From NCBI GenBank assembly GCA_029907205.1, contig JARYMI010000015.1, positions 1-64,000 on the forward strand: a DNA stretch of 64,000 bases, read 5' to 3'. Made by a program: the position numbers and the translations under genes. Of this stretch, positions 53,475 through 63,157 are shown one piece after another; position 1 is the first letter of the stretch, and each line of letters begins with the position of its first letter. Source of the stretch: Clostridiales bacterium. Lineage in GTDB: Bacteria > Acidobacteriota > Aminicenantia > Aminicenantales > UBA8522. The notes beneath the pieces are model-generated. The model did no database searches, had not been told where the DNA came from, and was given only the letters and a program-made list of their open reading frames with translations.

Positions 53475-54431
53475 GTGCCGCCGAAGATCAGAGCCTTTAT
53501 CACGGGCGCCACGGGTTTTGCCGGCCGCCACCTGATGAACGCCCTGCTGCCGACTGAATTCAGCGTTTACGGCACAACCTTTCCCCAGCCGTCCCGGCCT
53601 GACGAACCGAACATCTACCATATCGACCTGAGGTCGGAGAGGGATGTCTTTGAGATCGTCAAAGCCATCCAGCCCCAGTGGGTCTTTCATCTGGCCGGCG
53701 TCTCCAACGTCAAGCATTCCTGGGAGAATAAAAAGGAGGCCATGGAGACAAACATCCTGGGGACCTTCCATCTCCTTGAGGCGGTTAAAAAGTTTGTGCC
53801 GGGGGGCCGCGTCCTCTATGTGAGCTCTTCCGATGTCTACGGTCTTGCCCTCGAAAAGGACAGCTCGTGTGAAAGAGTTTTCTGCGAGGACGACCGGTTC
53901 CATATTTTGAGTCCATATGCCCTGTCCAAGGCTGGATGCGAGCTCATGTGCGGGTTCTACACGGAGGTCGAAGGCCTCGACATCGTCATCGCACGGCCGT
54001 TTCCCCATACCGGCCCTGGACAGAGCCCAGATTTTGTCTGCTCAGACTGGGCCCGTCAGGTCGTCCAGGTCGAACGCGGCAACAGCGGGGCAGTGATCAG
54101 GGTCGGCAACTTAGACATCCGGCGCGATTTTACCGACGTCAGGGATACCGTGCAGGCCTATGTGCTGTTGATGCGGAAAGGGAGGAGAGGCGAAGTCTAC
54201 AACATCTGCCGCGGCGAGGGCATCGCTCTGCGCCTGATTCTCGACATCCTCCTCTCGTCCACCTTAAAGGAGGTGAAAGTCGAGCAGGACCCGGCCAGGT
54301 TGAGGAAGACGGATATCCCGGTGCTTGTGGGCGATAACCGGAAAATCAAGGCCGAGACGGGCTGGGAGCCGCTCATTCCCATCGAACACACCCTCCTTGA
54401 GCTCCTGGACTTCTGGCGCACCCGCCCCTGA
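53475..54431 (+). CDS. Rmd-like NDP-4-keto-6-deoxysugar reductase
   Basis: 318 residues from a GTG two bases after the Gmd-like stop. Loop GATGFAGRHLMNAL, SSSDVYG and YALSKAG mark an extended short-chain dehydrogenase. It resembles the GDP-6-deoxy-D-lyxo-4-hexulose reductase (Rmd) and shares length and layout with the preceding gene, from which it may stem by duplication. It probably finishes GDP-D-rhamnose or a related sugar. No rmlD for L-rhamnose was found. Confidence 0.72.
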   Translation: MPPKIRAFITGATGFAGRHLMNALLPTEFSVYGTTFPQPSRPDEPNIYHIDLRSERDVFEIVKAIQPQWVFHLAGVSNVKHSWENKKEAMETNILGTFHLLEAVKKFVPGGRVLYVSSSDVYGLALEKDSSCERVFCEDDRFHILSPYALSKAGCELMCGFYTEVEGLDIVIARPFPHTGPGQSPDFVCSDWARQVVQVERGNSGAVIRVGNLDIRRDFTDVRDTVQAYVLLMRKGRRGEVYNICRGEGIALRLILDILLSSTLKEVKVEQDPARLRKTDIPVLVGDNRKIKAETGWEPLIPIEHTLLELLDFWRTRP

Positions 54432-54434
54432 CAT

Positions 54435-56036
54435 TTATTTTTGCTGCTTGAGTTCGAGATAAGCGATATAGCCATTTTCCCCGTTGATCCTGTCTTCAAC
54501 CCAGACATTTTTCACCTGGTAATTTTCCTGAATAAACTTTCTGCGTTGCGGGTCTCCCTGGACGTAGGATGCTTCGAACTGGTGATGGTCAGCGGTCACT
54601 GTTACTGGGGAAAATCGCTTGTAACCCATCAAAAATGTCGCTTTCCTGGAAAGGATATAGTCGATGTCTGTCTTTTCATGCCCGGCTAAACTTTCGCCAA
54701 AGGTCTTTACTTTGAGCCGGGCAATGTGGCGGTCAGTTAAGCCGTGATAATCAATGATATTCATTTCACTATAATAGCTAACGGCACCAATGCCGGGAAT
54801 GACCAGCGTATCGGAGGGGCTTTTCCTAATGCGTCGGAATAGTTTGCCGATAGTGATGAAGCGGTTGACCCACCAGCGCTCAGTTTTGATGCCTTCATAA
54901 CAGCCGTTATGATAGGGCTTGTTGCTACCCCAGATAAATTTCTCCAGCGGGGTGGAAGGAAGCATCGTCCCGATAAGGACCAAAGCGAAGAGCATCCAGG
55001 CCACTGACATATTTGCCCTTCGACTCGAGGCGACATCAAGAAATAAAAGAGACAGAAGCAGGTAGATAAGGGGAAGCAGAGGGGCAAAAAAGCGGTACAT
55101 GGCCATATAATCTCCGCCCAGGACAACAATGGAAAGGGTAGAAAGAACGAGAAAAAGCAGGGTCAAACTGGAGAATGGGTTCAGCCCGAATGTCTTTTTC
55201 CCTCGTTTGATCGCCAGATAGGCAGCCAGAGGAAGGAGGGAGACGAGATAGGTCAAAGAAAAATCCTTGATATAGAAGAGCCCTTTCTTGAGCTGAAGGA
55301 GAAAAGCTCCTGTCGCTTTGGCATAGAATGTATTGGGAAGAAGGCTGGAAAAATAGGCTATTCGCCAGGTATTGTAAAGTAAAAAAGGAACAAGGAAATA
55401 TAGCGTGAAAGGGAGAAGTCGCTCTTTTTTCCAAATGCCTTTTTTGAAGACAAGAAAATACAAGGCCAGGATAAAAGCAAGAAGAATACCATCAGGCCGG
55501 GTTAGAAAGGCTAAAAAAGAAATGAGCCATACATAACGGTAAAATTTCTCCTCGCCCGACGCCAAATGTCTTTGGAGCGAATAGAAACAGGCCAGGACAA
55601 GAAACGTATAGAGGGAAGTTTCCATCCCGGAAGCGGACCAGTAAGCTAAAGGGCCGGAGGCTGCAAAAAAAAGGACAAAAAGCCAGGACGAATATTTATT
55701 CTCCTGGTGTGACCAGCTAATCATTTTTTTGAAAATCAAGGCCGTCGCTAATAAAAAAGGAATGCCCACCCAGGGCATGATTTGAGGAAGGCCTTGAGGA
55801 AAGATAAGGGCAACGACGGCTCCTATCAAGACCCACAAGAAATTGGTGTATCCTTCGATCGGCGGCTCATCCAGATTCCAGCGCAGGCCGTGTCCTGCAG
55901 CCAGGTGCTTGCTGAATCGAAAAGAAATGTAAGAATCTTCGTGCGGCCCATAGGAAAGCCAGTAAATGTGAAAGCCCAATAACAAGAAAAAAATCAAGCC
56001 AAAGACTATTTCTCTCCACCTGATTTTTATTTTCAT
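54435..56036 (-). CDS. GT-C-like membrane glycosyltransferase
   Basis: 533 residues with about eleven membrane helices. The first outer loop has GPHEDSYISFRFSKHLAAGHGL and EGYTNFLWVL, the pattern of AftB-type and related GT-C proteins with the acidic pair in the first loop. The C-terminal part reads IPGIGAVSYYSEMNIIDYHGLTD, frequent in that group. Donor and acceptor are unknown. It is convergent with the deoxysugar operon, three bases apart. Confidence 0.75.
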   Translation of the reverse strand: MKIKIRWREIVFGLIFFLLLGFHIYWLSYGPHEDSYISFRFSKHLAAGHGLRWNLDEPPIEGYTNFLWVLIGAVVALIFPQGLPQIMPWVGIPFLLATALIFKKMISWSHQENKYSSWLFVLFFAASGPLAYWSASGMETSLYTFLVLACFYSLQRHLASGEEKFYRYVWLISFLAFLTRPDGILLAFILALYFLVFKKGIWKKERLLPFTLYFLVPFLLYNTWRIAYFSSLLPNTFYAKATGAFLLQLKKGLFYIKDFSLTYLVSLLPLAAYLAIKRGKKTFGLNPFSSLTLLFLVLSTLSIVVLGGDYMAMYRFFAPLLPLIYLLLSLLFLDVASSRRANMSVAWMLFALVLIGTMLPSTPLEKFIWGSNKPYHNGCYEGIKTERWWVNRFITIGKLFRRIRKSPSDTLVIPGIGAVSYYSEMNIIDYHGLTDRHIARLKVKTFGESLAGHEKTDIDYILSRKATFLMGYKRFSPVTVTADHHQFEASYVQGDPQRRKFIQENYQVKNVWVEDRINGENGYIAYLELKQQK

Positions 56037-56164
56037 TTAAGATTGGGGTCGGACCACAGTAACATATTGAAAATAAAAAAATTAAATACCAAGCAAGGCC
56101 AGTTTTCGACCTTAAATCCCCATTTTGACAAGCAAAAAATATTTTTATAATTGACTCGCAATTG

Positions 56165-57332
56165 CTATTCCGGAAGGGGCTGGTCGGGTTGAAGGTGCGC
56201 TAAAAAATCCTCGCAAGGCAGACACATCACCCCTTCCTGCGACAAGCGTTCTTTCCCCCGGTAGAGAAGTAGATTACGGCTTTCTGGAAATTCATCGGCG
56301 AAAGCACGGAGGGAACGCAGATCTTCGGGCCGAACCCTGCGGCTGTTCTTCACTTCGATGGCCCAGAAACCGTCTTCTCCATAGACAACGAAATCGACTT
56401 CGACGCCCGATCTAGTCCGCCAGAAAAAGAGATCATATGCCTTCGTCCCATAGGCGACCCACGCTCGAAGGTACTGAGCCACCAGCCCTTCGAGCGCCTG
56501 GCCTTCGATATCTTGAGCTCGGTCGAGCGGGCCACGCGGCCTCAGGGCACGAAAAACTCCCGCGTCAAAAAGGTAAAGTTTAGGATGTTCGCTCACCTGG
56601 CGCTTGGCTCGTTTCCTGAAGACAGGAACTTTCGTCGCGATCAACAGGTCTTCCAGGATGCCAATGTAGCCTTCCACGGTCTTGCGTTCGATCTCGCATT
56701 CGCGCGATATGTTGCTGATGTTCAAACGAGAGGCATGAGAGAAACTCGCGATTTCCAAAAAGCGGGCAAAGTCACCGATCTTACGGACAAACCCTTCCAG
56801 CTGGACCTCTTCTCTAAGATAAAGAGCGACATAACTTTTGAGGGCTTCCTCTGGGTTGGACGACCCTAAAATGACGGGGAGGGTGCCCATTTCTAGCGCC
56901 CTGTCCAGACTGAATTTCCGACCGAGCTCAGCGGCCATGAACGGGTGCAAAGTTTTTAGCACAGCCCGTCCGGCCAGAAGGTCGGTGCCGGTCCGCTTCA
57001 ATTTGCGGGCGCTCGATCCGGTCAAAACAAATTGATGACCCCGCTTTTCTTCCATGAGCTGATGGACGGCATCAAGAAGCACGGGTATTTTCTGGATTTC
57101 GTCGATGACAACTGTCTTAGGCGCAGGCAGCCCTCTTACCAGGTCGAGCAGTGTTTCCGGCCGCGCAGCAAAGCGCCGGAAGACATCAGGCTCAAGAAGA
57201 TTAATTACTAGCGCCTCCGGAAAAACAAGGGAAACCCAGGTTGATTTACCCGTTCCCCTGGGTCCAAAGAGAAAAAAAACTCGTTTCAGTCTTTGTCAAA
57301 AATCGATTTATTATTTCCATTTTGAGACTCAT
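56165..57332 (-). pseudogene. AAA ATPase with DUF4143, frameshifted in a T run at its N-terminus
   Basis: The main frame is open from about 57288 to 56165 and encodes Walker A GPRGTGKS, Walker B VVIDEIQKI, sensor FVLTGSSARKL and a DUF4143/nuclease-like end (RSGVEVDFVVYG, WAIEVKNSRR). A natural N-terminus (MEIINRFLTKTETSFF, ATG 57320 or 57332) is in another frame. The two meet in a run of eight T (minus strand, around 57272-57279); seven T would join them. Without the join there is no good start before a GTG at 57082, after Walker A and B. Confidence 0.7.
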
Positions 57333-57524
57333 TTTGGAATCATCATGCGCATTTTTTGATAAAATGTCAAGCCATATCGGCGCTTTTCCCCAGCCCTTCT
57401 GCAGGATCGACCCGTGGGCGATAAATCAGCCATCGACAAGAACAGCCAATATCTTGAGGAACAGAGAAAGAAGTTTATATGATTTTTGACTTTTAAGGGC
57501 GGTTTGGCTATCTTTTAACCGACA

Positions 57525-57794
57525 GTGAAAACACAATCACCCGACACGCGGCTTTCCGCCGAGCTTATCCAACTCGAGCTGATCCGGAAAGCTTCGGTCG
57601 CAAAACGTTTGGCGCTCGTTCGCTCGCTGACAAAGACGGTTTTTGAGCTTTCATGGCAGGGCATCAGAAGCCGCTACCCAGAGGAAGACCATCTGGATTC
57701 ACTCCGGCGTTTCCTCTCTCTGAACTACGGCAGCGAGGAGCTGGCCGACCGTTTCGTCCAGCGCCTCGCCGAAAGAAGGGCGACGCACAAATGA
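57525..57794 (+). CDS. Small helical partner of the nucleotidyltransferase
   Basis: 89 residues from GTG 57525. It is all-helical and basic (ELIQLELIRKASVAKRLALV, RFVQRLAERRATHK). It overlaps the next gene by four bases (ATGA), so the two are coupled. The arrangement, a short helical protein then a nucleotidyltransferase, resembles HEPN/MNT-type toxin-antitoxin sets, although a HEPN R-x4-6-H motif is not evident. Confidence 0.6.
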   Translation: MKTQSPDTRLSAELIQLELIRKASVAKRLALVRSLTKTVFELSWQGIRSRYPEEDHLDSLRRFLSLNYGSEELADRFVQRLAERRATHK

Positions 57795-58375
57795 CATCGC
57801 CCGATCTCCTCGACATCACCTTCCAAGTTACTCGCGTCCTGGAAAAACTCGGCATTCCTTATTATGTCGGTGGATCTCTGGCGAGTTCCGCATTTGGTAT
57901 GGCCAGGGCCACGCTGGATGTCGACTTGGTGGCTGATATAAAAAACGAACATGTCCCGGCTCTGGAAGAAGCTTTGAGGGATGATTACTACATAGACAAA
58001 GAGATGGTTCTTGAGGCCGTCAGGCAACGGACTTGTTTCAATGTCATCCACATGAACACGGCATTTAAAGTTGATATTTTCATCGTTAAAGACAAGGAAT
58101 TGAGCAGGATGGCTTTAAGGCGCCGGGTTAAAAAGAACATTTCTGAAAAGGGATCCCGGGAGCTCTATTTTGCCTCCCCGGAGGATATCATCCTGGCCAA
58201 GCTGGAGTGGCATAAAGCAGGCGGACAAATCGGTGAGCGGCAATGGCTGGATATTCTTGGGGTCATAAAAGTTCAGGCATCACTGCTGGATATTGATTAT
58301 CTTAAGAAGTGGGCAGCAAGAACAGACGTTCTGGACCTTCTGGTGAAAGCTCTCCAGGAAGGGGGAATGGCCTAA
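57791..58375 (+). CDS. Nucleotidyltransferase-fold protein
   Basis: 194 residues from ATG 57791. The fold reads YYVGGSLASSAFGMARATLDVDLVAD, with GGS and D-x-D of nucleotidyltransferases, and a later KVDIFIVKD as the third acidic position. The C-terminal half (FASPEDIILAKLEWHKAGG) fits the group of nucleotidyltransferase-like proteins coded with a small partner. It may modify tRNA or the partner protein; the target is unknown. Confidence 0.7.
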   Translation: MTSPDLLDITFQVTRVLEKLGIPYYVGGSLASSAFGMARATLDVDLVADIKNEHVPALEEALRDDYYIDKEMVLEAVRQRTCFNVIHMNTAFKVDIFIVKDKELSRMALRRRVKKNISEKGSRELYFASPEDIILAKLEWHKAGGQIGERQWLDILGVIKVQASLLDIDYLKKWAARTDVLDLLVKALQEGGMA

Positions 58376-58434
58376 AAATCGATTAATATTCTTATAATTA
58401 AGTATTCAATCCGAGCCGCGCTCTCAAGCTTTCC

Positions 58435-58464
58435 TTGACATCTCTTTGAGCCATTGTCTATACT
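58435..58464 (+). promoter_or_regulatory. Sigma-70 promoter of the Ser/Thr kinase
   Basis: TTGACA (58435-58440), 18-base spacer, TATACT (58459-58464). The start is near 58471, which excludes the in-frame start at 58454. Confidence 0.65.
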
Positions 58465-58558
58465 TCCTCACGACGGCTTGAGGTGGAAATGGGCACAAAG
58501 ATGCTCTTTAGGCCACCACAACCGAAAACCAATTTCTTACTATCGTAGAGGGAAGATA

Positions 58559-61516
58559 TTGGCTATCCAGTGCCATAAATGCAACGCCGATAATCCCGAT
58601 ACCCAGAAGTTCTGTGGGGAATGCGGGACTCAGCTCCTCTCACCTAAGGGAATCGCTGTCACAGAGACCATTGAAGCTCCGAGAGAAGAACTAACCCGAG
58701 GAATTATCTTTGCCCAAAGATATGAAATCATCGAAGAATTGGGTAAAGGGGGGATGGGAAGAGTCTACAGAGTCGAAGACACAAAGCTAAAACAGGAAAT
58801 CGCCCTTAAGCTGATAAAGCCTGAGATTGCTTCTGATAGAAGAACGATCGAAAGATTCAGAAATGAGATAAAAACTGCCCGCATGATTGCCCATAAGAAC
58901 GTCTGTCGCATGTTTGACTTGGGTGAAGCGGAAGGCTCGTGCTTCATCACGATGGAGTATGTCCGGGGCGAGGACCTGAGAAGCATGATTCAGATGAGCG
59001 GACAACTGGGGATAGGGACCGCGATAAACATATTCAGACAAGTTTGCGAGGGCCTTGCTGAAGCGCATCGATTAGGCGTTGTTCATCGGGATTTGAAACC
59101 CAGCAACATCATGATCGACAAAGAAGGGCAGGCCCGGATCATGGATTTTGGCATTGCCCGCTCAATGAAAGCAAAGGGAATAACCGGCCTGGGTGTCATG
59201 ATAGGGACGCCAGAATACATGTCTCCAGAACAAGCGGAAGCCAAAGAAGTTGACTTTAGGTCTGATATCTATTCCTTAGGGGTAATCCTTTACGAGATGG
59301 TCACAGGGCAATTGCCGTTCCAGGGCGAGACGCCGTTAAGTGTTGCTATGAAGCACAAAGCGGAGATACCAAAAGCTCCCAAGGAGTTAAGTCCCCAGAT
59401 ATCGGATGCTCTGAATCGGCTCATTCTCAGATGTCTGGAAAAGGATAAAGAAAAGAGATATCAGTCTGTAGATAAACTTCTCTGGGAACTGAATAATTTT
59501 ATTGCGAAATTGCCCTCAACAGAACGGGAGATCGCTAAAAAGAGGCCTCTAACCTCAAGAGAAATAACCGTATCGTTCAATGTCAAGAAGCTATTCGTGC
59601 CCGCTTCAATGTTTGTCCTGTTCGTTATCGCCGGATTGATCCTCTGGCATCCCTGGTCTCGAGAAGGGTCCCCTCCATTTAAAGAAAGAGATTGGATTCT
59701 GGTCAATGATTTCGAGAATCTCACAGGCGATAGCATTTTTGACCAAAGCCTCAACGCTGCGCTAACAGTCGCCCTCGAGCAATCGAGCTATGTCAACGTC
59801 TTTCCTCGGTCCCGCGTGAAAGAGACGTTGCAAAGAATGGGACGAAGCGGAGCGGATAGGCTGGACGAGGAATTGGCAAAAGAAATTGCCCAGCGGGAAG
59901 GGATTAAAGCTCTTGTTTCATGTCGCATTAATAAAATGAACGATGTCTATACGCTGACCGCCAGCATCATAGACCCCACCACTCATATGTCTTTGAAAAC
60001 AGAGGCGGCTCAGTCGAAGGGAAGGGATGGCGTGTTGGACACGCTCGGTCTGTTGGCCAAGAAAATAAGAAGTGACCTGGGCGAGTCCCTAAAAGAAATA
60101 AAGCGCCAGAGCGCAGACTTGCCCAAAGCGACAACTCGTTCTCTGGAGGCCCTGAAAAACTACGCTGAATCCGCGAAGGCATCGCAAGAAGGCCACAGAG
60201 ATGAAGAGGAGAAGCTTTTGTTGAACGCCGTGGCATTGGACCCGGATTTTGCATTAGCCCATGCGGCCTTGGGATCTTATTATTACTGGGTCAATAAGCG
60301 GGCAAAAGGAGAGGAGCATTTCACGAAAGCCTTGAGTCTTTTGGACAGGCTCACCGAAAAAGAGAAGCTGTGGATTCAAGCCCAAGTTTCAGATACCAGG
60401 AATAATCATGATGATGCTATCTTAAAATACAAAATATACCTGAGGAAATATCCGGACGATTCGACAGGATGGTACAGGCTGGGGTCGATATACATGCTGC
60501 AGAGGCGCTTTGAGGACGCCATCCCTGCTTTTCATAAGGCTCTCGAGTTGAACCCGCACTCAGCAGGAACTCATGTCAATTTAGCTCAATGTTATGGCAT
60601 GAAAAAAAGATTTCAGCAGGCGATTGAGAGTTATCTCAAGGCCTATGAGATCAGCCCGGCCAGGTTCATGGATGGGACTCAGAATCGGATATTTGGATTC
60701 ACCTATGTGGCGATGGGCGATTTCCAAAAAGCTCAAGAAGTCTTCGAGAAGATGCTTGCCGGGGGAGAATACCAAAAAGCTGTCGGGCACCGCCACTTGG
60801 CTTTGCTCAGCATGTATCAAGGCAAGTTCTCCGTTGCGATCGACCACTTGAAGTCGGCAATTTTATTGAATCATTCACAGAACAACACGCTGGCCGAGCT
60901 GCGAGATCATAGCTACCTGGCAACAGCGTACAAAAGAAAGGGAATGATGGACAACTTTTATGAGGAAATCTATGCCGCTTATGAGCTTTGTAAAAAGGCA
61001 GATATAGGGCCCTGGTGGCTACAAGTTCCTGGGAAAATATTCGCGCGGCAGGGAAAGCTCGGGGAGGCAGAGGAGCTGCTCGAAGAGCTATCCGCTAAGA
61101 TGAATAAGGAAAACAGCAATGATCGGCGTGCCTTTCATATACTCAAAGGAGAAGTCGAGCTGGCCCGGGGGAACCTTGCCGCCGCCATCAAACTCTTTGA
61201 GATTGAAGCCGAACTGCTGGGAGAAACTTATGTTCTAGAATCGTTAGCTTATGCTTTTTATAAGAATGCCGATTTAGACAGCGCGGCCGATAAATATAAA
61301 AAACTAATAGAGGCGAAAGAAGATATGCCGTTCGGCTGGGAGGGTCAAGACTACTGGATCTCAGCCCATTCTCAGTTGGGAAGGGTTTACGAAGAGAAGG
61401 GGAATGTCGAGGAGGCCAAAAAATATTATGAGAGCTTTTTAAATATCTGGACGAATGCCGATGCTGGACTTCCTGAAGTTGAGGATGTGAAGAAAAGGCT
61501 CGCTGCGCTAAGATAG
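58559..61516 (+). CDS. Ser/Thr protein kinase with zinc ribbon, TolB/CsgG-like part and TPRs
   Basis: 985 residues from TTG 58559 (GAGGG upstream). A zinc ribbon comes first (CHKCNADNPDTQKFCGECG, 5-23). The kinase has the loop GKGGMGRV, Lys in ALKLIKP, HRDLKPSN, DFGIARS and GTPEYMSPEQ. One membrane helix lies at about residues 345-365. The outer part begins with a TolB/FlgO-like domain (ILVNDFENLTGDSIFDQSL) and then some eight TPRs. This layout is frequent in Acidobacteriota-like genomes and would couple an outside scaffold to phosphorylation within the cell. Confidence 0.88.
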   Translation: MAIQCHKCNADNPDTQKFCGECGTQLLSPKGIAVTETIEAPREELTRGIIFAQRYEIIEELGKGGMGRVYRVEDTKLKQEIALKLIKPEIASDRRTIERFRNEIKTARMIAHKNVCRMFDLGEAEGSCFITMEYVRGEDLRSMIQMSGQLGIGTAINIFRQVCEGLAEAHRLGVVHRDLKPSNIMIDKEGQARIMDFGIARSMKAKGITGLGVMIGTPEYMSPEQAEAKEVDFRSDIYSLGVILYEMVTGQLPFQGETPLSVAMKHKAEIPKAPKELSPQISDALNRLILRCLEKDKEKRYQSVDKLLWELNNFIAKLPSTEREIAKKRPLTSREITVSFNVKKLFVPASMFVLFVIAGLILWHPWSREGSPPFKERDWILVNDFENLTGDSIFDQSLNAALTVALEQSSYVNVFPRSRVKETLQRMGRSGADRLDEELAKEIAQREGIKALVSCRINKMNDVYTLTASIIDPTTHMSLKTEAAQSKGRDGVLDTLGLLAKKIRSDLGESLKEIKRQSADLPKATTRSLEALKNYAESAKASQEGHRDEEEKLLLNAVALDPDFALAHAALGSYYYWVNKRAKGEEHFTKALSLLDRLTEKEKLWIQAQVSDTRNNHDDAILKYKIYLRKYPDDSTGWYRLGSIYMLQRRFEDAIPAFHKALELNPHSAGTHVNLAQCYGMKKRFQQAIESYLKAYEISPARFMDGTQNRIFGFTYVAMGDFQKAQEVFEKMLAGGEYQKAVGHRHLALLSMYQGKFSVAIDHLKSAILLNHSQNNTLAELRDHSYLATAYKRKGMMDNFYEEIYAAYELCKKADIGPWWLQVPGKIFARQGKLGEAEELLEELSAKMNKENSNDRRAFHILKGEVELARGNLAAAIKLFEIEAELLGETYVLESLAYAFYKNADLDSAADKYKKLIEAKEDMPFGWEGQDYWISAHSQLGRVYEEKGNVEEAKKYYESFLNIWTNADAGLPEVEDVKKRLAALR

Positions 61517-61573
61517 CTACCTACATGGATTTGGCCGCTTCCTCCTTTGTCTTTGTGGCGTACGCGCCGTTAG

Positions 61574-63043
61574 TCAGATGTTCAATTCGAGCTGGGCGTC
61601 GTGGGCGGTTTTTCTTTCCGCCTCGATCTCTTTGAGTATGTCGGCAGTGACATCGCCGGTCGGGTAGATGCCGTCGAAGCAGGCGCCGCAGAAATGGCTG
61701 ATTTTGGGGTTTCCTGCCCTGACCGCCTTCTTCAGGTTATCGAGGGTCTGGTAGATGACCTTGTCGGCGCCGATTTTCCTGGCGATCTGGTCAAAGTCGG
61801 CGTTTCTGGCGACGAATTCCGTGCGTGTCTGCATGTCGATCCCGTAGACGCAGGGGTAGCGGAGGGGCGGTGAGTAGGCGGCGAAATAAACCTTCTCTGC
61901 CCCGCATTCCCGGACAAGCTCGACGATGGCCCTGGAGGTGTTTCCTCGGACGATGCTGTCATCGACGAGAAGGACGTTTTTTCCTCTGAACTCTGAGGCG
62001 ATGGGGTTGAGCTTCTGGCGAACCGAGGTTTTTCGCTTCTCGTCGGCAGGCATGATGAAGGTCCGGCCGATGTACCGGTTCTTGACGAGCGCTTCCCGGT
62101 AGGGAAGGTTGAGAGCACGCGCGATCTCGATGGCCGCGTCCCGCGCAGAATCCGGCACCGGCACGACGACGTCGATCTTGATCTTCTCTTTTCTTATCTC
62201 TTCAGCTAACAGGCGGCCGAGCTCAAGCCGGCAGAGGTAAACATTGACGTTATCGATGAAAGAGTCAGGTCTGGCGAAATAGACCCATTCGAAAAGGCAG
62301 GGCGAATGGGGACAATGGGCAATTTTCTTTCGATGGAGGCTGCGGTCACGGTCTAAGAAAACGGCCTCGCCGGCGGCTACGTTCTTGATCTGGGAAAAGC
62401 CCATGATATTCAGGGCCACGCTCTCCGAGGCGAATGCGTAGGAAGGCTGGAGGCCGTCAGGTCGAAGGCCAAAAACCAGGGGCTTGATGCCGTAGGGATC
62501 GCGGAAAGCGACCAGGCCTTGCTCGGCGATGTAGGCCACGACTGAAAAGCTTCCCTTGACCTTCTTGAAAACGCCGTCCACGGCTTTAAAGACGTGGCCG
62601 GGCCTGAGGTCTCTGGTGCGCTGGGCAGCCAGCTCCTCGGCGAAAACATTCAGGATGACTTCGACGTCGTTGTCGGAGTCTAACAGGCGATGGTATTTCT
62701 CGAAAAGCTCCTTCTTGAGCTCCTTGAAGTTGATGACGTTGCCGTTGTGGGCCATGATGATGCCGAAAGGTGAGTTGACCTGGAAGGGCTGGGCGTCCTC
62801 GCCCCGGCCGCCGCCGATTGTCGGGTAGCGGGTGTGGCCGATCCCGATTCTCCCCCGCAGACGCTGGACATTCTCGGGGGTAAAGATATCGTGGACCAAG
62901 CCGTTCCCCTTCTTCGTGTGGAAGCGGCCATCATAGGTGATGATGCCCGCTGAATCCTGGCCGCGGTGCTGGACGGCCAGCAACCCTTGATAAAGGTCTT
63001 TAAAGACCTCGCTGTTGCCGACGACGCCGATGACGCCACACAT
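61574..63043 (-). CDS. purF: Amidophosphoribosyltransferase
   Basis: 489 residues. It makes phosphoribosylamine from PRPP and glutamine, the first step of purine synthesis. The N-terminal nucleophile is Cys2 (MCGVIGV), so no propeptide is removed. The PRPP loop is VLLVDDSIVRGNT. Cysteines in CPHSPC and HFCGACFDGIYPTG fit the iron-sulfur type known from Bacillus. It has its own promoter with a 5-base leader and is not clustered with other pur genes here. Confidence 0.95.
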   Translation of the reverse strand: MCGVIGVVGNSEVFKDLYQGLLAVQHRGQDSAGIITYDGRFHTKKGNGLVHDIFTPENVQRLRGRIGIGHTRYPTIGGGRGEDAQPFQVNSPFGIIMAHNGNVINFKELKKELFEKYHRLLDSDNDVEVILNVFAEELAAQRTRDLRPGHVFKAVDGVFKKVKGSFSVVAYIAEQGLVAFRDPYGIKPLVFGLRPDGLQPSYAFASESVALNIMGFSQIKNVAAGEAVFLDRDRSLHRKKIAHCPHSPCLFEWVYFARPDSFIDNVNVYLCRLELGRLLAEEIRKEKIKIDVVVPVPDSARDAAIEIARALNLPYREALVKNRYIGRTFIMPADEKRKTSVRQKLNPIASEFRGKNVLLVDDSIVRGNTSRAIVELVRECGAEKVYFAAYSPPLRYPCVYGIDMQTRTEFVARNADFDQIARKIGADKVIYQTLDNLKKAVRAGNPKISHFCGACFDGIYPTGDVTADILKEIEAERKTAHDAQLELNI

Positions 63044-63054
63044 TTCCGATTAAT

Positions 63055-63083
63055 ATTATAGTCTTAATAGGCTTTATTCTCAA
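63055..63083 (-). promoter_or_regulatory. Sigma-70 promoter of purF
   Basis: On the minus strand TTGAGA (63083-63078), 17-base spacer, perfect TATAAT (63060-63055). The gap from the -10 to the ATG is 11 bases and there is no Shine-Dalgarno. Confidence 0.75.
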
Positions 63084-63108
63084 TCGGGTTTCCTCGCTCA
63101 GGCCTTCC

Positions 63109-63137
63109 TTGACATCCTTTTTCTCATGATTTATGGT
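63109..63137 (+). promoter_or_regulatory. Sigma-70 promoter of the acyltransferase gene
   Basis: TTGACA (63109-63114), 17-base spacer, TATGGT (63132-63137), 20 bases before the ATG at 63158. The 12 bases TTCCTTGACATC also occur at the kinase promoter near 58431. Confidence 0.5.
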
Positions 63138-63157
63138 TCCTCGTTGATGGTGGTCAG

